From Rutpela maculata (Eukaryota > Arthropoda > Insecta > Coleoptera > Cerambycidae): a DNA stretch of 64,000 nucleotides. The position numbers and the translations under genes are program-made. The stretch's first letter is position 1. The number at the start of each line of letters is the position of its first letter. Positions 63,101 through 64,000 of this stretch are shown here, in pieces. The notes below the pieces were generated by a model. The model saw only the letters and a list, made by a program, of their open reading frames with translations. It was not told the origin of the DNA and did no database searches. The stretch covers positions 20,581,179 through 20,645,178 of the forward strand of contig OW386286.2 in the NCBI GenBank assembly GCA_936432065.2, read 5' to 3'.

Positions 63101-64000
63101 TATCCCCCAACTAGAACGCCAAAGGCTTTAGGGATTTCTGTTCTCTTCTTTGCCATTTGTCAATTTTTGGTGTATAACTGGTTGCCTATATTTTGTGCCA
63201 CGTGTCTCTCAACTTTTAATGAAGGCTTTATACCAATACAGTACCTAGAAGTGAAATATCAGAAAAATATCATACGTATTGATAATTTTTAATGGGTGAT
63301 TATTGTACTAAAAAGTATCTTCTTTAGTATCTACATGGTCCCGAAACTTGCTTACTCCCGTAATTTGAAAAATTTTATATTTGGAAAAATATTTACTTTT
63401 GAAATATGTTGTATTGTTTTGGGGTCGCTGATTACGAATCCAAAATTAAATCAAGAAATTAAAAATGATGGCTCCAATATGGCCAATGGAATTTTTTTCT
63501 GTAGCAAGTGCCTTACACGGTCAAAAAAATTGTGCATCTAGGTAATTAACGAAAAACTGTCTTTGGATTTTTAAGAAATTATTGTATAATGACGACATTT
63601 TTATTTAAAAACTGCCAAGACGCATACTGTTTAGGTCATAACTTCTTTCTTTCTTCTCATTTTGTTCTCCTCACCAAACCAGAACATAAGTCCACTCTCA
63701 GCCCCAATAAATTTTTACTAGTATTGGCAATATTATTAGTCAACATTTAGATTTAGTTATCTCCCAATCGGGTCAAAAGGTTGTTGAAATTCGAGTAGAA
63801 CATTTTAGTTTGGCGTTTGTAATAGTTACAACCAATGCATTTTTAATAAATATTTGTCTTTCAGGGAGACTCTGGAGGTGCCCTTACTGTTAATGATATC
63901 CAATATGGCATCGTTTCATGGTCCGATAAACCTTGTGCTACAACACCGGGCGTTCTAACCAGGGTAGCCAGTTTTAGACGCTGGATTGCAAATATAACAG
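15578..64000 (+). CDS. Chymotrypsin-type S1A serine protease B, six exons, right edge truncated
   Basis: A secreted S1A protease spread over more than 48 kb. Exons 15578-15632, 28974-29047, 48942-49033, 57729-57879, 60429-60683 and 63865 to beyond 64000 all have GT-AG borders and join in phase to 254 residues so far. Order: hydrophobic signal peptide MVPLWFGVLVLLQAWSALG, short propeptide, activation site QGR|IVDG, CGAS, VLTAAHC (His codon 49017-49019), FNDIAVVE (Asp codon 57862-57864), GWG, HICAGGSGKGQCT and GDSGGA (Ser codon 63871-63873), then TPGVLTRV. Position 189 is Gly and 216 Ser, so it is not trypsin-like; activation by a trypsin-like cleavage is implied by Arg before IVDG. A Cys three residues before Cys42 and another in IQNCER could form an extra disulfide. 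Introns are 13.3, 19.9, 8.7, 2.5 and 3.2 kb. It is the tandem paralogue of protease A. Confidence 0.93.
15932..17187. mobile_element. 1.26-kb Tc1/mariner-type non-autonomous element
   Basis: Ends CCGAGTGTC and GACACCCGG, with inverted subterminal blocks CGATATCTCCGTTATTTGAA and TTCAAATAACGGAGATATCA, flanked by TA on both sides (15930-15931, 17188-17189). No transposase is visible. A separate foldback is nested at about 16148-16580. Confidence 0.78.
16148..16580. mobile_element. Nested foldback MITE
   Basis: Arms about 16148-16300 and 16430-16580 are inverted copies (ATTATTTTGGGTATTTAGCA against TGCTAAATACCCAAAATAAT; CTTTCATACACTTAAT against ATTAAGTGTATGAAAG). A related fragment lies at 6845-6960. 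Confidence 0.75.
17299..17705 (+). repeat. Tandem copies of the transposon 5' end
   Basis: The block from CAGTTATTAATAA through GATTTTCTTCAAATT to GGCGTGCGGTTTTA occurs at about 17310-17435 and again at about 17585-17697, period near 270 bp. The second half of the unit (TTAGGGCTTATTTTAGAC to CAGAAACGAAA) appears at 17454-17563 and again at 18923-19027, after the non-LTR insertion. Confidence 0.75.
17703..18924 (+). mobile_element. 5'-truncated non-LTR retrotransposon (CR1/jockey-like)
   Basis: Begins inside the reverse transcriptase domain and ends with an (ATT)n tail at about 18896-18924, as expected for target-primed insertion. Inserted in the second tandem unit of the Tc1/mariner element. 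Confidence 0.8.
17718..18668 (+). pseudogene. Reverse transcriptase C-terminal two thirds, uninterrupted frame
   Basis: Frame of 316 codons with GVPQGSVLGPLIFLLFINDL, YADDVTL, KNGLIVNADKT, FLGTYIDADLSYTCHIDHV and IYHALVNSVLSYN, then a C-terminal region ending LPEDIK and FKKKLKSFL. These are RT motifs from the GVPQGS block onward plus the thumb of CR1/L2/jockey-type elements. The endonuclease, ORF1 and N-terminal RT are absent, so it cannot retrotranspose. The frame has no stops, which suggests a fairly recent copy. The first ATG is internal and not a real start. Confidence 0.85.
19041..19235 (-). repeat. Inverted, internally deleted copy of the transposon's own 3' part
   Basis: Positions 19041-19130 are the reverse complement of about 20390-20480 (GGTTTGTTATAGCAATTAAA and AAGGTGGTTATGTTGAA blocks). 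Positions 19131-19230 are the reverse complement of about 19770-19865 (GTTGCAAGGTAACTAT; GACGAGGCAACATTTACGAC). About 520 bp between them is missing. Confidence 0.75.
19336..20424 (+). pseudogene. Tc1/mariner-superfamily transposase, frameshifted
   Basis: Starts MAENRRVVLTIEEKVEIIR with a helix-turn-helix (STRQVARVFN), followed by RVVARTLNLTKNKIWRYLK. The catalytic core shows ILFSDEATF (first Asp), YLQLDGALAHNS (second) and LWPPRSPDITSHDFFLWG (third); I count 37 residues between the second and third, a maT-like spacing. Frames change near 19540, 19800 and 19960, and a stop follows FLWG at about 20246. It ends LLEGGYVEETRI. Inactive. Confidence 0.82.
20639..21059. other. Intron 1 of protease B between two transposons
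   Basis: About 420 bp of AT-rich sequence with no feature I can support. Confidence 0.5.
21452..21488 (+). repeat. (AAT)n microsatellite, left flank of Dong-like element
   Basis: About twelve AAT units directly before the truncated 5' end of the retrotransposon. Confidence 0.9.
21489..24101 (+). mobile_element. Dong/R4-clade non-LTR retrotransposon in an AAT repeat
   Basis: Starts inside the ORF right after (AAT)n, so it is 5' truncated. It has a 98-bp 3' UTR and a run of about 25 A followed by (AAT)n again (24101-24130). Dong elements of insects are known to insert in TAA repeats, and the RT and restriction-like endonuclease fit that clade. Confidence 0.85.
21501..23978 (+). CDS. Dong/R4-type reverse transcriptase with restriction-like endonuclease, 5' truncated, open
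   Basis: An uninterrupted 825-residue frame, clearly richer in GC than its surroundings. RT motifs in order: NFAAPGPDGINNFWW, YRPITCLNACYKLF, RGSKRGVAGCKENLL, MAWIDYRKAFDMTSHE, FRRGVFQGDSLSPLLFC, YMDD at residues 296-299, GLDKCALV and YTYLGVEQ. A Cys-His knuckle CRTC-x8-H-x4-C begins at residue 628. The endonuclease core KPD (residues 714-716) is followed by FVVEFSAP. Order and motifs are those of R2/R4-group elements, which cleave the target with this PD-(D/E)xK-type nuclease and prime reverse transcription there. The active site is YMDD rather than F/YADD. The N-terminal DNA-binding part is missing, so the true start is lost and the codon at 21501 is only the first in frame. Confidence 0.88.
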   Translation: MENFWKTLYGQKLPLNRDTPALAHFEAFCQRFQQPNVVCQPITPEEVRRALEGSKNFAAPGPDGINNFWWKKFSSTHHHLARIFNSWLNGEQQIPSWVVEGRTVLIPKNGDLSNPKNYRPITCLNACYKLFTRILYMRVLQAVERVYEQVYEQRGSKRGVAGCKENLLIDRCITQDSVQYKRNLSMAWIDYRKAFDMTSHELIVHLLRCLAVPGPVVRCIEELMPLWRTRFTITSGNSRVQTEPVLFRRGVFQGDSLSPLLFCISLLPLSVSLRNTRGYNCGTPGDRRHKVTHLFYMDDLKLYASGERDLRQSLRVVQEYTQAVGMEFGLDKCALVHLKRGRCGDYGEDAQLVDGSILHHLDAGESYTYLGVEQRSTQEVSVVKNALRGKYQHRLRQIWSSELSGKNKVSATNMLAVPILLYSFGVIKWNQEELRQLDVGTRKKMHLYRSLHPKSSVPRLYLPRHRGGRGLLSLESLHNRMVLDGACKVIRSSDPLLCMVRDHESAGVGAFLFKAARRAADELGLVFDAERVNHDSVTELEPARQKAQVKAAEIGLFLQLHSDKPLHGVFYKNIEDRGLSERLTFAFLRSAGLKSETEGFIMACQDGVFNTLVYRSRVMGIEVPDVSCRTCHRAPETLMHLLSACPVYAVSAYIQRHDAALRVLYYHLRHSYGIDETPVLPYAPGNIESVVGNEKCLIYWNYSFPTVRQIQANKPDMVLLDHQLKTMFVVEFSAPAENNIVLKEEEKRTKYRDLLFELRRFYPGHTVKLVVLIIGALGGTRHTLLSDLKIIPACRNSAEILAGRMQKAIILGSLRLLKAHDSRTQ
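24102..24130 (+). repeat. (AAT)n microsatellite, right flank of Dong-like element
   Basis: AAT units following the poly(A) end of the retrotransposon; with 21452-21488 it is the split target. Confidence 0.9.
24132..24890 (+). pseudogene. Gene of element A: SDIF / LINISAL / Cys-poor relative of element B gene
   Basis: First frame (to 24473) reads GYEQIRVESVDSDIFWILLA, KLFFDIGLGNKRRLINISAL and FITGGDLVSTFKEK. This parallels the ATTDIFVLSLYF and LTDCDTVSFLFKKGK blocks of element B. After a stop it continues EEITCAIYESKKCASVDELR, an acidic C-terminal tail and a stop near 24890. Frames break at about 24473 and 24680. The 5' part was displaced or lost around the retrotransposon insertion. Function unknown; likely the protein encoded by the autonomous form of this transposon family. 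Confidence 0.55.
25294..25655 (+). repeat. 5' LTR
   Basis: Starts TGTTATATAAAATTATACGC and ends CCGTGATCTAACA. Contains the small open frame at 25364-25561, also present in the 3' LTR; it is not a gene in its own right. Confidence 0.92.
25657..25675 (+). promoter_or_regulatory. Primer binding site
   Basis: TGGCGCAGTCGGTAGGATC one base after the LTR, matching the tRNA-Ser-type site of gypsy-group errantiviruses. Confidence 0.85.
25926..27570 (+). pseudogene. Endogenous errantivirus env-type (F-like) gene, disrupted
   Basis: Retroviral-type envelope gene of an insect errantivirus, an old genomic copy. The N-terminus and signal peptide are absent because the frame is closed upstream by a stop at 25923-25925. 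Seen: a basic furin-like site followed by a hydrophobic, glycine-containing fusion-peptide-like segment near 26050-26110, a helical stretch, a Cys-containing ectodomain, and a hydrophobic transmembrane segment near 27345-27400 followed by a basic, then acidic tail. The frame is broken by a stop at 26382-26384 and by a frame change between about 27225 and 27269. Family members are related to baculovirus F proteins. It should not give a working protein. Confidence 0.82.
27811..27819 (+). other. Polypurine tract
   Basis: AGGGGGAAG one base before the 3' LTR, the expected plus-strand primer. Confidence 0.8.
27821..28182 (+). repeat. 3' LTR
   Basis: Same length and ends as the 5' LTR, followed by the TGTA target duplication at 28183-28186. 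Confidence 0.92.
28187..28973. other. End of protease B intron 1
   Basis: Begins with a copy of the 1329/1783 repeat (to about 28275); the rest is AT-rich with no recognised feature up to exon 2. Confidence 0.5.
28974..29047 (+). CDS. Protease B exon 2, activation site
   Basis: Codes LPRNLPQGRIVDGRNATYG and ends APYA in phase 0 at GTAAGT; acceptor ATTATTTGTAG. IVDG is the new N-terminus after activation. Confidence 0.92.
29290..29513. mobile_element. Palindromic MITE, about 224 bp
   Basis: Nearly the whole element is one inverted repeat. ACACAAGAGGTCAATTTTTT at left pairs with the segment ending CAACCTCGTGTGT, and GAAAATTATTCAAGAATTAA pairs with TTAATTCGAGCATAATTTTC around GATTTTTC...CGCGACACGAAG. 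Flanks TATTAATA and TATTAC suggest a TA-containing target. Confidence 0.7.
29595..29815 (-). pseudogene. Possible recombinase-type N-terminal fragment
   Basis: Minus-strand frame with MNESVPVKTRDTKNSIWKQF and KAFCKE, preceded in frame (after one stop) by DVSQENIN. The pattern resembles the N-terminal helix of tyrosine-recombinase-like (Crypton or DUF3504) proteins, but no catalytic region is seen. I am not sure of the family. Confidence 0.25.
30793..32110 (+). pseudogene. Decayed non-LTR reverse transcriptase
   Basis: VKDGVPQDSVLGPLLFI then stop, and IAYADD some 40 codons later (30793-30960), are the RT B/C motifs in degraded form. About 0.8 kb further, 31772-31996 reads LSYFNYCDFIYGP, IQKVQIVCCKMLHEIRKYNH and WLNMENRCKLHLG, the typical C-terminal thumb of jockey/CR1-like elements. 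Stops and frame changes throughout. Confidence 0.7.
32363..32742. mobile_element. 380-bp MITE with GGGCATCTGCA ends, copy 1
   Basis: TIR GGGCATCTGCACGTGACGTC at left and CATGATGCAGATGCCC at right, TA on both sides (32361-32362, 32743-32744). It carries a palindromic GTGACGTCAC. A second copy is at 54857-55171. Confidence 0.8.
33287..33967 (+). mobile_element. HINE copy 5, full length
   Basis: AACCGCTGCC and ACTTCCACATCCAG at left; hairpin ACTTCCACTGGATGTGGAAG at right. G-tracts GGGGTGGGG and GACAGACCGACAGACAG core as in other copies. Confidence 0.78.
33968..34762. other. Intron 2 of protease B, unassigned
   Basis: About 33975-34140 is GC-richer than its surroundings (CCTGACCCGGAGTCAACC) but I recognise nothing in it. 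Near 34655-34690 is a reverse fragment of the 1329/1783 repeat. An (AAT)n run at 34761-34775 abuts HINE copy 6. Confidence 0.4.
34776..35192 (+). mobile_element. HINE copy 6, 5' truncated
   Basis: Starts at the GGAGTGGGGGTGG tract after (AAT)n and ends at hairpin ACTTCCACTGGATGTGGAAG. Confidence 0.75.
35625..35680 (+). repeat. 16-bp tandem repeat
   Basis: Three and a half units close to CGTGCGTTTTGTTTAC. Confidence 0.8.
35798..36936 (-). mobile_element. HINE copy 7, split by other DNA
   Basis: Hairpin end at 35798 to about 35940 (ACTTCCACATCGTGGAAGT, GTCGGTCTG). The opposite end is at 36841-36936 (GACTTGGATAGG, GATTCCTTATGCAGCGG). About 900 bp of unrelated sequence lies between, including a MITE. 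Confidence 0.6.
35945..36304. mobile_element. 360-bp MITE inside HINE copy 7
   Basis: TIR AATTCTGCTCCCATAAGAAA (26 bp, one mismatch) at left and TTTCTTATGGGGGCAGAATT at right. No coding region; target duplication not obvious. Confidence 0.75.
36937..40399. other. Intron 2 of protease B, no feature recognised
   Basis: About 3.5 kb of AT-rich DNA. I see no TIRs, RT motifs or ORFs with domain content; the frame at 37685-37870 is short and featureless. Confidence 0.5.
41045..41540. mobile_element. Inverted-repeat insert carrying a tRNA-like module
   Basis: Ends about 41050-41096 and 41482-41532 are inverted copies (TTGTTTCTGCTATTTGAAGA against TTTCAAGTAGCAGAAACGAA; AATCCAAAGCTA). Present only in the left arm of the foldback, so it inserted later. 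Confidence 0.6.
41281..41368 (-). other. tRNA-like sequence (class II shape), not a functional tRNA
   Basis: Complement reads TAGCCAAGTGGGTAAGGCG, matching the A-box fully, then about 50 bp later GGCGGGATTCAAATCC, a B-box with one mismatch. The acceptor arms do not pair well, so it is probably a tRNA-derived SINE head or pseudogene. No gene isotype is assigned. Confidence 0.4.
42066..42123. repeat. Perfect 27-bp-stem hairpin
   Basis: Stem strand TCACTCCTGAGTATTTCTTA plus CCCCCTC, loop TAAG, then the exact complement. Sits at the end of the foldback's left arm. Confidence 0.92.
44173..44662 (+). mobile_element. HINE copy 8, 5' truncated
   Basis: Starts at ACACACTAAATGACAAT against the foldback end and finishes at hairpin ACTTCCACTGGATGTGGAAG. 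The GTCT core is partly replaced by an ACCAAAACC-rich stretch. Confidence 0.7.
44745..45053 (+). repeat. 30-bp minisatellite, about ten units
   Basis: Unit close to ACTCGAGGAAACCTACTGCG plus CATCCATACT. Being a multiple of three, it keeps a frame open on both strands (LEETYCASI-like 10-residue periods on +). That frame is a by-product of the repeat, not a gene; a TGA breaks it at about 44947. Confidence 0.88.
45054..45421 (+). mobile_element. HINE copy 9, 5' truncated
   Basis: Joined directly to the minisatellite at GGGTGGTGG and ends at TCCAGTTGATGTGGAAGTA, a mutated hairpin. Confidence 0.7.
46032..46590 (-). mobile_element. HINE copy 10, far end truncated
   Basis: Starts ACTTCGACGTCCAGTGGAAG and runs through the core and AGCCACCCCCC tract to GATGTGGCATATCGCTTTAT and TTCAAATATTATATTATTAA, then breaks off. 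Confidence 0.72.
46591..48941. other. End of protease B intron 2, unassigned
   Basis: Minus-strand frame 46731-46952 (LKSGWPTAKTYLINILLEDG) and plus frames 47053-47244 and 47476-47679 carry no domain I know. A 45-bp block with GTGTTCTTTA is duplicated at about 48086-48170. A primer-site-like TGGCGCCCGAGTGATACC at 48787-48804 may mark the end of an old LTR. Confidence 0.35.
48942..49033 (+). CDS. Protease B exon 3, catalytic His
   Basis: Starts VSLRYNDCHECGASIIG and continues WVLTAAHCIYI, ending in phase 2 at GTAAGT. Same phase as the matching exon of protease A. Confidence 0.93.
50645..51333 (-). mobile_element. HINE copy 11, full length, extended core
   Basis: Hairpin ACTTCCACGTCCAGTGGAAG at left, TCTGGATGTGGAAGTAGTGA at right. 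The GTCT/GTCG core is longer than in other copies. Good reference copy. Confidence 0.8.
51441..51623 (-). pseudogene. Cys-rich (CXC/CRC-like) C-terminal fragment
   Basis: Minus-strand frame bounded by stops, 60 codons: RRSGGCRKSLSIHC, then CDNRKCACFKEGLKCCNECK, CRSCNN and an acidic tail ending ELECY then stop. The spacing of Cys resembles tesmin/TSO1 CXC repeats and the Cys-rich tail (SKSGLEC) of the element B gene. No start codon; only this tail remains. Probably another remnant of the same transposon gene family. Confidence 0.55.
53946..54270. other. Intron 3 of protease B, unassigned
   Basis: AT-rich, no feature supported. Confidence 0.5.
54325..54853 (+). repeat. 110-bp direct repeat around a THAP fragment
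   Basis: The block with CACAAACGTTTAACGA and GCCATGTTGGAAGTCA...GGATTG occurs at about 54325-54445 and about 54735-54853. A shorter block CCAACGACCTGTCA repeats at 54266 and 54448. Confidence 0.7.
54477..54640 (+). pseudogene. THAP zinc-finger remnant
   Basis: Reads NRDKVSFYRVPDVVNSKYFP, then RKRRRWIAAIKRDDLTPS. VSFYRxP and RRRWIxAIKR are the core of the THAP DNA-binding domain; the first CxxC pair and the final C-x-H are not visible. THAP domains occur in P-element and other transposases as well as host proteins. With no frame on either side this is a relic. Confidence 0.6.
54857..55171. mobile_element. GGGCATCTGCA MITE, copy 2
   Basis: Same ends and GTGACGTCAC palindrome as the copy at 32363-32742, with an internal deletion of about 65 bp. 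Inserted in the second unit of the direct repeat at 54735-54853. Confidence 0.78.
55570..57165. mobile_element. Foldback element D, interrupted by a HINE
   Basis: Left arm from about 55570 (GTTCAGGAACGG) and right arm to about 57165 (CCGTTATTGAACTA) are inverted copies over more than 400 bp, once HINE copy 12 is ignored. Shared blocks: CCACGAATTTTTGGCACTTT; GCAAATTTTTGTGCAGACG; AATTTCGCTTCGA; GTAATTTCAAGTTCATAG. Near-complete palindrome, no coding capacity. Confidence 0.78.
55813..56512 (+). mobile_element. HINE copy 12, full length
   Basis: AACCGCTGCACAAGG, ACTTCCACATCCAG at left; hairpin ACTTCCACTGGACGTGGAAG at right. Inserted in the left arm of foldback D; the matching point in the right arm (near 56940) is uninterrupted. 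Confidence 0.8.
57166..57728. other. End of protease B intron 3
   Basis: No feature supported. TGACGTAATAGCGTAATCAG (about 57250) and ACGCTACTACGTCACGAG (about 57466) form a rough inverted pair that might bound a small MITE. Confidence 0.35.
57729..57879 (+). CDS. Protease B exon 4, catalytic Asp
   Basis: Begins after TTATTGTTATAG, completes the split codon as Asp, then FVNVSTVLYGTKN through GGYFNDIAVVE in phase 0 at donor GTAAAT. Confidence 0.92.
57880..60428. other. Intron 4 of protease B
   Basis: About 57945-58140 is a pyrimidine-rich tract (TTTCTCAC, TTTTCCACCA units). A 114-codon frame at 58602-58946 (CRCRPYHGVKKWRITRCV) has no domain I recognise. The remainder is AT-rich and featureless. 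Confidence 0.4.
60429..60683 (+). CDS. Protease B exon 5, GWG to pre-Ser Cys
   Basis: Eighty-five codons from LEEPLEFNEHVQAVQLPEQ through LLVGWGYPY and SHICAGGSGKGQCT. Acceptor TATTTCAG, donor GTAAAG. It covers what protease A splits into two exons. Confidence 0.93.
60830..61344. mobile_element. 515-bp Harbinger-type non-autonomous element
   Basis: TIR beginning GG and sharing CGGGTCCACACTATGCG and ATTCCGCAGAT, with TAA on both sides (60827-60829, 61345-61347), the PIF/Harbinger target pattern. Inside, MFDKDKFIVVFEV (61130-61170) resembles the start of a MADF-type domain carried by Harbinger elements. Confidence 0.8.
61348..61511. mobile_element. 164-bp MITE abutting the Harbinger element
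   Basis: TIRs around CTATACTTGC at left and GCAAGTATAG at right, flanked by TAA (61345-61347 shared with its neighbour, 61512-61514). Confidence 0.72.
61515..62003. other. Intron 5 of protease B, unassigned
   Basis: AT-rich with a short GAATGAATGAATGAA tract near 61918; nothing else seen. Confidence 0.5.
62004..62943. mobile_element. 940-bp TIR element with GGACGTCC subterminal repeats
   Basis: Ends CCCTTAATAGCACACGATGT and ACAATGTTGTGCTATTAGGG. Both terminal regions are dense in ATGTCC, GGACGTCC and their complements (about 62018-62180, 62812-62920), like transposase-binding clusters. No ORF of note; contains a tRNA-like module. Superfamily not assigned. Confidence 0.7.
62692..62772 (+). 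other. tRNA-like module followed by a T run
   Basis: TGGCCAAGTGAGTTAAAGCG fits an A-box with one mismatch and GGTTTGATCCC fits a B-box with two. A run of T follows at 62761, as for a pol III terminator. Arms do not fold into a good tRNA; likely a tRNA-derived SINE head. Confidence 0.4.
62944..63864. other. End of protease B intron 5
   Basis: Frames at 63071-63292 and 63296-63541 have no recognised domain. Ordinary AT-rich intron to the acceptor TTTCAG at 63859-63864. Confidence 0.5.
63865..64000 (+). CDS. Protease B exon 6, catalytic Ser (cut by window edge)
   Basis: After acceptor TTGTCTTTCAG: GDSGGALTVNDIQYGIVSW, then PCATTPGVLTRVASF and WIANIT. The stop codon lies just outside the window. 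Confidence 0.93.

Overview
This window looks like intronic and intergenic DNA from an arthropod, most likely an insect with a large, AT-rich, repeat-laden genome. The evidence is spliced S1A serine-protease exons with GT-AG introns, Helentron/HINE-like repeats with a GTCY-type core, a gypsy/errantivirus element with an env-type ORF, a Dong/R4-clade retrotransposon sitting in an AAT repeat, PIF/Harbinger and Tc1/mariner remnants, and many foldback elements. The order cannot be fixed from sequence alone; a beetle is a reasonable guess.

Only two host genes are visible. They are tandem paralogues on the + strand, both secreted chymotrypsin/elastase-type proteases. Protease A (1-9303) enters the window inside its catalytic-His exon and ends at a TGA codon. 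Its five visible exons carry His, Asp and Ser of the triad, GWG and GDSGSA. Protease B starts at 15578 with a signal peptide, has an R|IVDG activation site, and runs through six exons off the right edge, so it spans more than 48 kb. Both genes share intron positions and phases after the TAAHC exon, after the Asp exon and just before GDSG; A has one extra intron after GWG.

Nearly everything else is mobile DNA. Gene A introns hold three HINE copies, two terminal-inverted-repeat MITEs and a non-LTR remnant. Between the genes (9727-13798) lies a Harbinger element whose transposase is split by a 3.0 kb long-TIR element, itself split by a HINE. Intron 1 of gene B holds a Tc1/mariner-type MITE (15932-17187), a 3.4 kb Tc1/mariner element with a nested non-LTR retrotransposon (17276-20636), a 4.15 kb long-TIR element with a nested 2.6 kb Dong-like element (21060-25213), and an env-only errantivirus derivative (25294-28182). 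Intron 2 holds further HINEs, RT fragments, a CRE-containing MITE, a 3.8 kb foldback (40400-44165) and a 30-bp minisatellite. Intron 3 holds a 4.1 kb foldback with a cysteine-rich gene fragment, a THAP remnant and a 1.6 kb foldback interrupted by a HINE. Introns 4 and 5 hold two abutting Harbinger-type MITEs and a 0.94 kb TIR element with a tRNA-like module.

The most unusual signal is a transposon-borne gene family of no function I can name. Its remnants lie inside two long-TIR elements and probably inside the 49.9-53.9 kb foldback. They share motifs such as EADTRIF, (T/S)DIF, LT-x-CDTVS, a SPTEDSFYQH-type block and a Cys-rich tail. No functional RNA gene, CRISPR or bacterial-type feature is present.
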